Assembly: GCA_027621505.1 (NCBI GenBank) | Contig: JAQCBK010000013.1 | Span: 1 to 40,171, forward strand | Source of the DNA: Bacteroidota bacterium | GTDB taxonomy: Bacteria > Bacteroidota > Bacteroidia > Flavobacteriales > Flavobacteriaceae | Direction of reading: 5' to 3' | DNA length: 40,171 nt | Part shown: piece after piece, positions 32,500 through 40,171 of the stretch | Numbering within the stretch: the first letter of the stretch is position 1 | Layout of the letters: the number at the start of each line of letters is the position of its first letter | The notes under the pieces: generated by a model | Database searches by the model: none | Told to the model about the DNA's origin: nothing | Seen by the model: the letters and a program-made list of their open reading frames with translations, nothing else | Position numbers and translations under genes: made by a program

Positions 32500-34491
32500 A
32501 TGCAATTCAAACTGACGTCTGACTTTTCACCCACTGGGGACCAACCCGAAGCGATACAACAGATTGTAAAAGGTTTTAGCGACGGCGACAAATACTTGAC
32601 TTTACAGGGAGTGACTGGCTCAGGTAAAACTTTTACCGTGGCCAATGCAGTTAAAGAATTGCAGCGTCCTACGCTGGTTTTGGCACATAACAAAACACTG
32701 GCTGCCCAACTGTATTCTGAATTCAAGCAATTTTTTCCCGAAAATGCCGTAGAATATTTTGTTTCTTATTATGATTATTACCAACCCGAGGCCTATATCC
32801 CCACCAGCGGTTTGTATATCGAAAAGGATTTGTCTATCAATGAAGAAATTGAAAAATTACGATTGAGCACCACCTCCTCTCTCCTCTCTGGCAGAAGAGA
32901 TGTATTGGTTGTGGCGTCGGTCTCCTGTCTCTACGGGATCGGAAATCCTTTGGAGTTTCAAAAAAATGTCATCGCTGTAGAAAAGGGGGAGATGATTTCC
33001 CGAACTCAATTCCTGCATCGTTTGGTGCAAAGCCTTTACTCCAGAACAACGGGAGCTTTTGAACGGGGAAACTTCAGGGTCAACGGAGATATTTTAGACA
33101 TCTTTCCTGGCTATGCTGACATCGCCTTCAAAATCCATTTTTTTGGGGATGAAATTGAGGAAATTGAGTCTTTTGATCCCATCGAAAACCGAATCTTAGA
33201 AAAATTCGAACGCCTGACCCTCTACCCCGCCAATATGTTTGTTACCTCCCCAGATATTCTCCAAAATGCCATTACCCAAATCCAAGACGATTTGGTAAAA
33301 CAAGTAGATTATTTCAATGCCAATGGCAATTTTTTGGAAGCCAAGCGTTTGCATGAACGGACGGAATTTGACTTAGAGATGATTCGCGAACTGGGCTATT
33401 GTTCGGGGATTGAAAATTACTCTCGCTATCTGGACGGCAGAGATCCAGGTACGCGTCCTTTTTGTTTGTTGGATTATTTTCCCGACGATTATTTGATGGT
33501 GGTGGACGAAAGTCATGTCACCATTTCACAGGTGCACGCCATGTACGGTGGGGATCGCAGTCGCAAGGAAAATTTGGTCAATTATGGCTTTCGATTGCCG
33601 GCAGCCATGGACAACCGACCCCTAAAGTTTGAGGAGTTTGAAGCCTTGCAAAACCAAGTATTGTATGTCAGTGCTACCCCTGCAGACTATGAACTCAAGC
33701 AAACTGAGGGATTTTTTGTGGAACAGGTCATTCGCCCCACAGGACTGCTCGACCCAGAAATCGAAATCCGACCCAGTCTCAATCAAATAGACGACCTGAT
33801 CGAGGAAATTCAACTCAGGGTGGAAAAAGACGAGCGCACGCTGGTGACCACGCTGACCAAAAGAATGGCGGAGGAACTCACCAAATATTTTTCTCGGGTG
33901 AACATCCGATGCCGATACATCCACAGTGATGTGGATACTTTGGAGCGGGTGGAGATCATGCAAGACCTGCGCAAAGGATTATTTGATGTATTGGTAGGAG
34001 TCAACTTATTGAGAGAAGGACTCGACTTACCGGAAGTCTCACTGGTGGCCATATTGGATGCCGACAAAGAAGGTTTTTTAAGAAGCCACCGCTCCCTGAC
34101 CCAAACCGTGGGAAGGGCGGCCAGAAATGTAAACGGTAAGGCCATCATGTATGCCGATAGCATCACCAAAAGCATGCAAAAGACCATTGATGAAACCTTG
34201 TATCGACGGGACAAGCAGCAGGCCTATAACCTCAAAAATAATATGACCCCCACCGCATTGAACAAATCTTTGGACAATGCATTGTCAAAAAATTCAGTGG
34301 CCACCTATGCCCAAGAACTGAGCGAGCGAAAAGCCGCCGAGGCCAAAAATCGCTATTTGACCATGGAAGAAGTGGAAAAGAAAATTCGGGAGTCGAGAAA
34401 AGCCATGGAAGCGGCAGCCAAAGACTTGGACTTTATTGAGGCAGCAAGACTCAGAGACGAAATAAAATCATTGCAAAACCAATTGCAATAA
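32500..34491 (+). CDS. uvrB: UvrABC excision nuclease subunit B
   Basis: UvrB is the damage-verifying helicase-like subunit of nucleotide excision repair. The 663-aa protein has Walker A GVTGSGKT near residues 38-45, the beta-hairpin region YYDYYQPEAYIP, the DEAD-like box DESH (VVDESHVTISQ), a domain-3 helicase motif (LREGLDLPEVSLVAILDADKEGFLRS, in two parts) and QTVGRAARN, and a C-terminal UVR motif (MEAAAKDLDFIEAARLRDEI) that binds UvrC. Length and motifs are complete. It is a single-gene unit convergent with hsp20, with a shared hairpin between them. Confidence 0.98.
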   Translation: MQFKLTSDFSPTGDQPEAIQQIVKGFSDGDKYLTLQGVTGSGKTFTVANAVKELQRPTLVLAHNKTLAAQLYSEFKQFFPENAVEYFVSYYDYYQPEAYIPTSGLYIEKDLSINEEIEKLRLSTTSSLLSGRRDVLVVASVSCLYGIGNPLEFQKNVIAVEKGEMISRTQFLHRLVQSLYSRTTGAFERGNFRVNGDILDIFPGYADIAFKIHFFGDEIEEIESFDPIENRILEKFERLTLYPANMFVTSPDILQNAITQIQDDLVKQVDYFNANGNFLEAKRLHERTEFDLEMIRELGYCSGIENYSRYLDGRDPGTRPFCLLDYFPDDYLMVVDESHVTISQVHAMYGGDRSRKENLVNYGFRLPAAMDNRPLKFEEFEALQNQVLYVSATPADYELKQTEGFFVEQVIRPTGLLDPEIEIRPSLNQIDDLIEEIQLRVEKDERTLVTTLTKRMAEELTKYFSRVNIRCRYIHSDVDTLERVEIMQDLRKGLFDVLVGVNLLREGLDLPEVSLVAILDADKEGFLRSHRSLTQTVGRAARNVNGKAIMYADSITKSMQKTIDETLYRRDKQQAYNLKNNMTPTALNKSLDNALSKNSVATYAQELSERKAAEAKNRYLTMEEVEKKIRESRKAMEAAAKDLDFIEAARLRDEIKSLQNQLQ

Positions 34492-34496
34492 AAAAA

Positions 34497-34517
34497 GGCT
34501 CGGTAAAATACCGAGCC
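34497..34517 (-). terminator. Intrinsic terminator, probably bidirectional, between uvrB and hsp20
   Basis: A perfect 9-bp stem (GGCTCGGTA and TACCGAGCC) around a 3-nt loop. On the minus strand it is followed by a run of seven T, so it is a strong terminator for hsp20; on the plus strand it is followed only by CTTTCC and may stop uvrB transcripts more weakly. It is the clearest terminator in the window. Confidence 0.85.
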
Positions 34518-34545
34518 CTTTCCAACAAAAACAAAATTAATTCAT

Positions 34546-34962
34546 TTATTTAATGGAAATCAACTGCTTGGGTTGGGGAAGTGCCTCTGCTTTTTTGGGC
34601 AGACTGACCGTCAAAATTCCTTCTTTGTAGCTGGCAACGATTTTGTCAGCAGCCACCGTTTCTGGAATATTAAATGACCTTTTAAAAGAGCTATAGCCAA
34701 ACTCCTTACGGGTAAAGCTGCCGTCTTTTTCAGTTGACTTTGTCTCGGTTTCAGAGGAAATGGTCAATACCCCCTCCTCCAACTCGATTTTAAAGTCACT
34801 TTTCTTCTTTCCTGGCGCGGCCAATTCAATGTTGAAATGGTCATCGGCTTCGATGATATTAGCTGCAGGAACGGTAGTACTGATGTGGTTCCAATCTTGA
34901 TTGATAAATAAATCGTCGATCAAAGATGTAAAAACTGGATTTTGTCTTTTAATTAAATTCAT
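34546..34962 (-). CDS. Small heat shock protein, Hsp20/alpha-crystallin family
   Basis: An ATP-independent holdase chaperone of 138 aa. A short N-terminal arm (MNLIKRQNPVFTSLIDDLF) precedes the alpha-crystallin domain at about residues 35-125, with NIELAAPGKKKSDFKIELEEGVLTI, FGYSSFKRSFNIPE and the end motif YKEGILTVSLPKK. The C-terminal tail ends LISIK, a short I-x-I-like anchor for oligomer assembly. It lies downstream of sucC on the same strand after 114 bp that hold inverted repeats; no standard TAnnTTTG element is seen there, so it may have stress-specific control. Confidence 0.95.
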   Translation of the reverse strand: MNLIKRQNPVFTSLIDDLFINQDWNHISTTVPAANIIEADDHFNIELAAPGKKKSDFKIELEEGVLTISSETETKSTEKDGSFTRKEFGYSSFKRSFNIPETVAADKIVASYKEGILTVSLPKKAEALPQPKQLISIK

Positions 34963-35031
34963 GATGTTAAGATTTTAAATTAAACTTTTTTATAAAGCTT
35001 TATTCAAATCCCATACCAAGCAGATAACGAT

Positions 35032-35042
35032 GACAAAATGTC
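35032..35042. promoter_or_regulatory. Inverted repeat upstream of hsp20, possible operator
   Basis: GACA-AAA-TGTC is a perfect 4-bp inverted repeat, flanked by ATAAC and GTTAT arms (35024-35028 and 35044-35048) that extend it imperfectly. It lies about 70 bp before the hsp20 start. No known Bacteroidota heat-shock operator matches it to my knowledge. Confidence 0.3.
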
Positions 35043-35053
35043 GGTTATTTTCT

Positions 35054-35075
35054 AAAAAAGCATGTCAAATTGACA
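35054..35075 (-). terminator. Candidate weak terminator of sucC
   Basis: Two nt after the sucC stop, the minus strand forms TGTCA-ATT-TGACA (35075 to 35063), a 5-bp stem, followed by TGC and six T. The stem is short and AT-rich, so read-through into hsp20 is likely to be partial; it could equally be an operator, as it shares TGTC/GACA with the repeat at 35032. Confidence 0.4.
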
Positions 35076-35076
35076 A

Positions 35077-36267
35077 TTAAAGCGCCTCTTGTACCTTTTG
35101 TGCGGCTTCTTCAAAGGCGGTTGCGGACATCACATTGAGACCGGAATCGTCGATCAACTTTTTGGCAATATCAGCATTGGTTCCTTGCAAACGAACGATG
35201 ATGGGTACATTAATGGCATCCCCCATGTTTTTGTAGGCATCGACAATTCCCTGAGCTACACGATCACAACGAACGATCCCTCCAAAGATATTGACCAAAA
35301 TAGCGGCCACATTGGGATCTTTTAAGATCAATCGAAAAGCAGTCTCCACACGGGCAGCATCGGCAGTTCCCCCTACGTCTAAAAAGTTGGCTGGAGATCC
35401 TCCAGATTGTTTGATCAAATCCATGGTCGCCATAGCCAATCCAGCACCATTGACCATACAGCCTACATTACCATCCAAGGCCACATAGTTAAGTCCAACT
35501 TCACGGGCCTCTACCTCAGTAGGGTTTTCTTCGCTTAAGTCTCTGAGTTCGGCATAGTCTGTATGTCTATACAAGGCATTGTCGTCCAAGGTTACCTTGG
35601 CATCGACGGCGATGATCTTATCATCAGAAGTTTTTAGAACTGGATTGATCTCAAAAAGGGAAGCATCTGCTCCCACATAGGCATTGTATAAAGCCGTAAT
35701 GAATTTCACCATTTCCTTAAAGGCAACGCCACTCAAACCGAGATTAAAAGCCACGTTTCGGGCTTGGAAAGCGCGCAGTCCATAGGCAGGGTCGATCTCC
35801 TCTGTAAAGATCAACTCTGGGGTTTTTTCGGCGACCGCCTCAATGTCCATCCCTCCTTCAGTGGAGTACATGATCATGTTATTTCCGGTGGATCGGTTGA
35901 GCAAAACCGAGACATAAAATTCTTTGGGTTCTGAATCTCCAGGGTAGTAAACATCTTCAGCAACCAATACCTTATTGACTTTCTTCCCTTCAGGTGGGGT
36001 CTGGGGGGTGATGAGTTGCATCCCTATGATCTTTTCAGAAATGGATTTAACCTCATCCAAACTTTTGGCCAATTTAACCCCTCCGCCTTTACCGCGACCA
36101 CCAGCGTGTATTTGCGCCTTGATCACATGCCACGAGGTTCCCGTCTCTGCCGTAAGCTTTTCCGCTGCGGCCACAGCCTCGTCTGAGTTGTTGGCCACCA
36201 AACCTTTTTGAACGGCTACGCCAAAGCCCGCTAAAATCTCCTTTCCTTGATATTCGTGTAGATTCAT
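35077..36267 (-). CDS. sucC: Succinyl-CoA ligase (ADP-forming) subunit beta
   Basis: SucC is the ATP-grasp subunit of the TCA-cycle enzyme that makes succinate and NTP from succinyl-CoA. From ATG 36267 it has 396 aa: MNLHEYQGKEIL at the N-terminus, an ATP-grasp domain with VIKAQIHAGGRGKGGGVKLA, a FEINPVLK metal-ligand segment, and the C-terminal flavodoxin-like domain with GLAMATMDLIKQSGG and NIFGGIVRCDRVAQGI. The length equals the family norm; an in-frame ATG at 36327 would add 20 residues that include the promoter region. The alpha subunit gene sucD is not in the window. Confidence 0.97.
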   Translation of the reverse strand: MNLHEYQGKEILAGFGVAVQKGLVANNSDEAVAAAEKLTAETGTSWHVIKAQIHAGGRGKGGGVKLAKSLDEVKSISEKIIGMQLITPQTPPEGKKVNKVLVAEDVYYPGDSEPKEFYVSVLLNRSTGNNMIMYSTEGGMDIEAVAEKTPELIFTEEIDPAYGLRAFQARNVAFNLGLSGVAFKEMVKFITALYNAYVGADASLFEINPVLKTSDDKIIAVDAKVTLDDNALYRHTDYAELRDLSEENPTEVEAREVGLNYVALDGNVGCMVNGAGLAMATMDLIKQSGGSPANFLDVGGTADAARVETAFRLILKDPNVAAILVNIFGGIVRCDRVAQGIVDAYKNMGDAINVPIIVRLQGTNADIAKKLIDDSGLNVMSATAFEEAAQKVQEAL

Positions 36268-36285
36268 CCTATGAATTTTATCCCC

Positions 36286-36293
36286 CAAAAATA
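36286..36293 (-). promoter_or_regulatory. Promoter -7 element (TATTTTTG) for sucC
   Basis: The minus strand reads TATTTTTG, a full TAnnTTTG match, 18 nt before the sucC ATG at 36267. It sits inside the longer frame from 36327 and so supports the shorter protein. Confidence 0.5.
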
Positions 36294-36335
36294 ATAAATC
36301 ACCTCTGAAAAAAAGACCATTAGCCAAAAAGTATA

Positions 36336-36374
36336 ATGTTATATTTAAAACAATAAGTTTGATTTTTATAACAT
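36336..36374. repeat. Inverted repeat in the divergent sucC-lysA region
   Basis: ATGTTATA (36336-36343) and TATAACAT (36367-36374) form an 8-bp inverted repeat with 23 bp between arms, in the 173-bp intergenic region. It might be an operator for the divergent pair, but in AT-rich DNA it could be chance. Confidence 0.3.
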
Positions 36375-36410
36375 CTGTTTCTTTTCATCGTCAATTATGA
36401 GGGAGGGGTT

Positions 36411-36418
36411 TAATTTCG
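36411..36418 (+). promoter_or_regulatory. Possible promoter -7 element (TAATTTCG) for lysA
   Basis: The same TAATTTCG variant as at uvrB, within a shared 9-base core TTTAATTTC. It ends 22 nt before the lysA GTG. Confidence 0.3.
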
Positions 36419-36440
36419 CCTTTGAAAAAATAGAACGAAA

Positions 36441-37664
36441 GTGACAAATAGTGATCTAGTGGCCATTGCCGCGGAATTTGGCAATCCCGTTTACGTGTAT
36501 GACTCAGAAAAAATAGCTGCGCAATACCAAAGATTGACCGCTGCTTTTAGCAATGTGGGAGATCTGCGAATCAACTATGCTGCCAAGGCTTTGTCCAATG
36601 TGTCCATCCTCAAACTGCTGAGGCAGTTGGGTTCTGGATTGGATACCGTTTCCATCCAGGAGGTTCAGTTGGGATTGGCTGCGGGTTTTAAACCCCAATC
36701 CATCATCTATACTCCCAATGGCGTTTCTTTAAAAGAAATCGAAAGCGTTGCCCAAATGGGCGTTCAGATCAATATCGACAATCTGTCCCTCTTGGAGCAG
36801 TTTGGTACGCGCCATCCCAAAACACCGGTTTGTATCCGTATCAATCCTCATGTAATGGCCGGGGGCAACAGCAATATTTCTGTTGGCCATATCGATTCCA
36901 AATTCGGTATTTCCATTCATCAAATCCCACACCTGCTTCGCATTGTAGAAAATACCGCCATGAACATCAATGGGATCCATATGCATACCGGTAGTGATAT
37001 TTTAGACATTGACGTGTTCCTCCACGCCGCAGAAATTCTATTCGACACCGCCAAGCATTTTAAAGCCTTGGAGTTTCTGGACTTTGGCAGTGGGTTTAAA
37101 GTGCCTTATCATGAGAACGACATCGAAACCAATATCGAAGAATTAGGAGAAAAACTCTCCAAGAGGTTTGTGGCTTTCTGCAAAGAATACGGAAATGAGT
37201 TGCAATTGATCTTTGAACCCGGCAAGTTTTTGGTCAGTCAGGCTGGGCATTTCGTTACCCAGGTCAACGTGGTCAAACAAACCACCTCCACGGTTTTTGC
37301 CCAAGTGGACAGTGGGTTTAACCACCTGATCCGGCCCATGCTTTACGGCTCCCACCACCACATCGAAAACCTTTCCAATCCCAAAGGAAAAGAACGTTTT
37401 TACTCCGTCGTCGGCTATATCTGTGAGACGGACACTTTTGGGAGTAACCGTAAGATTGCCGAGATAACCGAGGGCGATCTGTTGGTCTTTCGCAATTCTG
37501 GTGCCTACTGTTTTTCGATGGCCAGCAACTACAATTCCCGTTACCGGCCCGCAGAGGTATTATGGCACGAAGGGAAAGCCCACTTGATCCGAAAAAGAGA
37601 AACTTTTGAAGACATCCTGCACAATCAAGTGGAGATAGCGTTTTCGGAAGTATCGGAGCCATAA
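36441..37664 (+). CDS. lysA: Diaminopimelate decarboxylase
   Basis: LysA converts meso-diaminopimelate to lysine with PLP. The 407-aa protein has the family signature: NYAAKALSN with the Schiff-base lysine near residue 50, GLDTVSIQEVQLGL, HMHTGSDI near 175, LDFGSGFKVPY (phosphate-binding glycines), a FEPGKFLVSQAG segment, and CETDTFG with the active-site cysteine from the partner subunit. The best start is GTG at 36441; no ATG fits the family N-terminus. It is divergent from sucC and convergent with mnmA. With dapD it marks the succinylase lysine/peptidoglycan route. Confidence 0.95.
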   Translation: MTNSDLVAIAAEFGNPVYVYDSEKIAAQYQRLTAAFSNVGDLRINYAAKALSNVSILKLLRQLGSGLDTVSIQEVQLGLAAGFKPQSIIYTPNGVSLKEIESVAQMGVQINIDNLSLLEQFGTRHPKTPVCIRINPHVMAGGNSNISVGHIDSKFGISIHQIPHLLRIVENTAMNINGIHMHTGSDILDIDVFLHAAEILFDTAKHFKALEFLDFGSGFKVPYHENDIETNIEELGEKLSKRFVAFCKEYGNELQLIFEPGKFLVSQAGHFVTQVNVVKQTTSTVFAQVDSGFNHLIRPMLYGSHHHIENLSNPKGKERFYSVVGYICETDTFGSNRKIAEITEGDLLVFRNSGAYCFSMASNYNSRYRPAEVLWHEGKAHLIRKRETFEDILHNQVEIAFSEVSEP

Positions 37665-37728
37665 ATGCATCCTAAAAAGTATTGGTAGCCGTCGGAGCAG
37701 TTGTTAACTATATTTATAAATGTTATGT

Positions 37729-38901
37729 TCAAGCAATCACCCCCGAACCCAACAACTCCTCGTCCTCATACCAAGCCACAAACTGTCCCGAAGTGATGGC
37801 CGATTGGGGTTGATCAAATTGCACATAAAGCCCATCGGCTTGTAAAATTAACCTTGCTTTTTGGAGGGGTTGACGGTATCGTATTCTGGCCATCACCTTC
37901 ATTTCTGTTCCTTCAATATGGCGTAGGTCCTCTCTTACCCAGTGCACCTCATCGGTCTTAACCTTAAGGGCTTTTCGATACAAACCAGGGTGGTCTTTAC
38001 CCTGCCCTACATAGACCACATTTTTGGTTACATCGGTATCAATCACAAACAGCGGCTCAGGGGTTCCTCCTACGGCCAAACCTTTTCTTTGGCCAATGGT
38101 AAAAAAATGCGCCCCTTGGTGGGTTCCCACAATTTTTCCATCGCTGGTTTGGTAGGTAGTTTTTTTGGATTGCGCGATCAGGCTTTGTGCTGGCGCCCTA
38201 CTCGCGTAAAAATATTCGGGAATCTCAATGATGTCGCCAGTTTTGGGCTGTAGTTGTTGTTGTAAAAAATCGGGTAAACTCACTTTTCCGATAAAGCAAA
38301 GTCCTTGGGAATCTTTTTTTTCGGCAGTTACCAAATTCAATTTGCGAGCGATTTCTCTTACCTCTGCTTTTTGAAGATGCCCGATGGGAAACAAGGTTTT
38401 GGCCAACTGTTCTTGGGTCAGCTGGCATAGGAAATAGGACTGGTCTTTGTTACCGTCTGCACCACTCATCAATCGGTAAACACTGCCGTTTTCGGTAGAA
38501 AGCGTTTCCTTTTGACAATAGTGCCCCGTAGCCACATAATCGGCACCCAAGGAAAGGGCGATCTTTAAAAAAACATCAAACTTAATTTCCCGGTTGCACA
38601 GCACATCGGGATTGGGGGTTCTTCCGGCGGCGTATTCATCGAACATATAGTCCACAATGCGTTCTTTGTATTCGGCACTTAAATCGACGGTCTGAAAAGG
38701 AATTCCCAACTTTTCGGCCACCAGCATGGCATCGTTGCTGTCTTCCAGCCAAGGGCACTGGTTGGAGAGGGTCACCGACTCATCGTGCCAGTTTTTCATA
38801 AAGAGGCCGATGACTTCGTAATCCTGTTGGATAAGCAAATGGGCGGCTACACTGGAATCAACACCACCGGACAAACCTACAATGACCCTTTTCTTTTTCA
38901 T
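37729..38901 (-). CDS. mnmA: tRNA-specific 2-thiouridylase MnmA
   Basis: MnmA thiolates U34 of Lys, Glu and Gln tRNAs. The 390-aa protein opens with the PP-loop [18 protein letters not shown] (SGGVDSS near residues 10-16). The two catalytic cysteines lie in [12 protein letters not shown] (near 103) and DSQGLCFIG (near 203). The central and C-terminal beta-barrel domains follow, with [17 protein letters not shown]. The ATG at 38901 lies only 4 nt after a TAACTTTG promoter element, so the mRNA should be leaderless. It is convergent with lysA over a 64-bp gap without an obvious hairpin. Confidence 0.97.
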   Translation of the reverse strand: MKKKRVIVGLSGGVDSSVAAHLLIQQDYEVIGLFMKNWHDESVTLSNQCPWLEDSNDAMLVAEKLGIPFQTVDLSAEYKERIVDYMFDEYAAGRTPNPDVLCNREIKFDVFLKIALSLGADYVATGHYCQKETLSTENGSVYRLMSGADGNKDQSYFLCQLTQEQLAKTLFPIGHLQKAEVREIARKLNLVTAEKKDSQGLCFIGKVSLPDFLQQQLQPKTGDIIEIPEYFYASRAPAQSLIAQSKKTTYQTSDGKIVGTHQGAHFFTIGQRKGLAVGGTPEPLFVIDTDVTKNVVYVGQGKDHPGLYRKALKVKTDEVHWVREDLRHIEGTEMKVMARIRYRQPLQKARLILQADGLYVQFDQPQSAITSGQFVAWYEDEELLGSGVIA

Positions 38902-38905
38902 AGCG

Positions 38906-38913
38906 CAAAGTTA
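38906..38913 (-). promoter_or_regulatory. Promoter -7 element (TAACTTTG) for mnmA, leaderless
   Basis: The minus strand reads TAACTTTG, a full TAnnTTTG match, with 4 nt to the mnmA ATG. This is the shortest spacing seen in the window. Confidence 0.55.
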
Positions 38914-38949
38914 CGCCAAGAAATTAAATTCTGATTCTTTAGCTTAAAC

Positions 38950-40171
38950 CTATCTACCGCGGGCTTTTTTTTGCTTTTCAGCCTCTTCCATCGCCTTTTG
39001 CAAACGGGCTGAAAACCCACCCGCTTTTTTGGGTTTCTTTTTATTTTCCTCGATTTTGGCGTGGATTTTATCGTCGTCTATGATGTAATTCTTGATCACC
39101 AACATCAAAATAATGGTCAAGAGGTTGGAAACAAAATAGTACAAACTCAATCCACTGGCGTAGTTGTTAAAGAAAAACAACATCATCAATGGCATCAGGT
39201 ACATGATGATCTTCATATTGGGCATACCAGGCTGTTGGGGCATGGTCTGCTGCCCAGTGGTCATCTGGGTGTAAAAGAAAATGGCTATGGAAGCTAAGAT
39301 GGGAAACAAACTGACGTGGTCACCATAAAAGGGTATGTTGAATCCCAAATCCAAAACCGAGTCGTAGGAGGACAAATCATCGGCCCAAAGGAAACTCTTT
39401 TTACGCAGCTCAAAAGCAACCGGGAAAAAAGTAAAAAGGGCATAGAATACAGGAAGCTGTAACAAAGCAGGGATACATCCGGCCATGGGATTGGCTCCGG
39501 CACGATTGTAAAGGCTCATGGTCTCCTGCTGACGTTTGACCGCATTGTCTTTGTATTTCTTGTTCAGCTCCTCGATTTCAGGTCGCAAGACTTTCATTTT
39601 GATCTGAGAAACATAGGACTTATAGGTGACCGGAGACATGGCCAATCGAACGATGATGGTCATCACAATAATGGCGATACCATGGGGAAAGAAAGAGGAC
39701 AAGAAACCAAACAAAGGCAAAAAGATAAATCGATTGAGCCAACCGAAAATACCCCAACCCAAGGGGATAGAGGATTCCAAATCCCGATCATAAGATTTTA
39801 ACGTCTGATAGTCCGTGACACCAAAGTAATATTCAAAGCGACTGCCAAATTCACCCATTTGATATGCCAATGGAATTTGAATCCCAAATTTTTTGGTAAA
39901 AACCTCCTCTAATGATTTGTCTTCCGCTAGGTTATTGGAAGTTACCGTTAACTGATCAATCGGCTTTTCGGGAATCAGAATGGCACTGAAAAAATGTTGT
40001 CGAAAAGAGACCCATCGAATTTCCTCTGGGGATTCTTCATCAGTACCAGAAAGTGACAAATAGTCAACTTTATCCCCTTCATAGCCATAGGTGAGTTCGG
40101 TATAGCGACCTTCATAATCAATGCTTTTGGAATTCCGATAGGCACGGGTTTCCCCTGTCATTAAAGCAGGT
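38950..40171 (-). CDS. yidC: Membrane protein insertase YidC, C-terminal part (5' end outside the window)
   Basis: YidC inserts and folds inner-membrane proteins, alone or with Sec. The frame stays open to the last base of the window, so the ATG at 40161 is internal; roughly the first 200 residues of a Bacteroidota YidC are missing. Visible are the end of the periplasmic beta-rich domain, then the conserved insertase core: FFPHGIAIIVMTIIVRLAMSP (first core helix, in part), the basic cytoplasmic coiled hairpin MKVLRPEIEELNKKYKD, NPMAGCIPALLQLPVFYALF and later helices. The tail is rich in lysine, as usual for ribosome contact. Confidence 0.96.
   Translation of the reverse strand, partial: PALMTGETRAYRNSKSIDYEGRYTELTYGYEGDKVDYLSLSGTDEESPEEIRWVSFRQHFFSAILIPEKPIDQLTVTSNNLAEDKSLEEVFTKKFGIQIPLAYQMGEFGSRFEYYFGVTDYQTLKSYDRDLESSIPLGWGIFGWLNRFIFLPLFGFLSSFFPHGIAIIVMTIIVRLAMSPVTYKSYVSQIKMKVLRPEIEELNKKYKDNAVKRQQETMSLYNRAGANPMAGCIPALLQLPVFYALFTFFPVAFELRKKSFLWADDLSSYDSVLDLGFNIPFYGDHVSLFPILASIAIFFYTQMTTGQQTMPQQPGMPNMKIIMYLMPLMMLFFFNNYASGLSLYYFVSNLLTIILMLVIKNYIIDDDKIHAKIEENKKKPKKAGGFSARLQKAMEEAEKQKKARGR

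Noticed and set aside
34992-35003. 12-bp palindrome ATAAAGCTTTAT upstream of hsp20
   Set aside because: AT-rich palindromes of this length are expected by chance in this composition; no second copy or related promoter was seen.
36268-36327. Extended N-terminus of sucC from the ATG at 36327
   Set aside because: SucC begins MNLHEYQ in the family; the extension contains the TATTTTTG promoter element.
1-40171. CRISPR arrays, tRNA or rRNA genes, insertion sequences, prophage or defence genes
   Set aside because: I found no regularly spaced repeats, no cloverleaf or rRNA segments, and no transposase, integrase, Cas or restriction motifs. Gaps are too short to hide a sizeable element.

Overview
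The window reads as a stretch of chromosome from a member of the Flavobacteriaceae (phylum Bacteroidota). I infer this from gldI (a gliding-motility lipoprotein gene of this phylum), from repeated TAnnTTTG promoter -7 elements, from the absence of consistent Shine-Dalgarno sites, from AT-rich DNA, and from many proteins of flavobacterial type (DUF5606, DUF3810, an OstA-like protein, a Fur protein without CxxC motifs, and recF next to DUF721). It is dense core genome: 41 coding regions, two of them cut by the window ends, and no intergenic gap above about 175 bp. I see no rRNA, tRNA, insertion sequence, prophage, CRISPR array or recognisable defence system.

Layout. Positions 1-3654 (minus): a cluster of a TPR membrane protein and ribH, then a 95-aa membrane protein, mutL and a rhomboid protease joined by 1-nt stop/start overlaps. 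Positions 3787-5588 (plus): recF, a small lipoprotein and a DUF721/DciA-like gene. Then ndk (minus). Positions 6123-9843 (plus): a DHH phosphoesterase, gldI, a cyclophilin-FKBP lipoprotein and a DUF3810 putative metallopeptidase. Positions 9893-17535 (plus): a TrmH-family methyltransferase, rel (ppGpp synthetase/hydrolase), fur, purA, an OstA/LptA-like protein and a class III aminotransferase. Positions 17626-23769 (plus): a large TPR protein, two tandem DUF368 proteins overlapping aroE, and a DUF349 protein. Positions 23771-25994 (minus): ruvX (yqgF), def, DUF5606 and mazG. Positions 26076-31326 (plus): dapD, a family 2 glycosyltransferase, tsaC, cca, ctaA and a pRiA4b ORF-3-like protein. The rest: an unknown 353-aa protein (minus), uvrB (plus), hsp20 and sucC (minus), lysA (plus), mnmA and the C-terminal part of yidC (minus).

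Shared themes: envelope building and protein export (yidC, OstA-like, DUF368 pair, gldI, PPIase lipoprotein, rhomboid, DUF3810), DNA maintenance (mutL, recF, DUF721, uvrB, ruvX, mazG), RNA and translation (cca, tsaC, mnmA, def, TrmH family), central and biosynthetic metabolism (ribH, purA, ndk, aroE, dapD, lysA, sucC), aerobic respiration (ctaA) and stress control (rel, fur, hsp20).

The most useful sequence-level observation is that TAnnTTTG or a one-mismatch variant often ends only 4-13 nt before the start codon. These transcripts should be leaderless or nearly so, and the motif corrects several start codons (ruvX, dapD, tsaC, fur, rel). I found no obvious new multi-gene system. The leads worth following are the DUF368 pair, the atypical MutL nuclease motifs, the DUF3810 zincin-like protein, and a few uncharacterised genes coupled to known ones.
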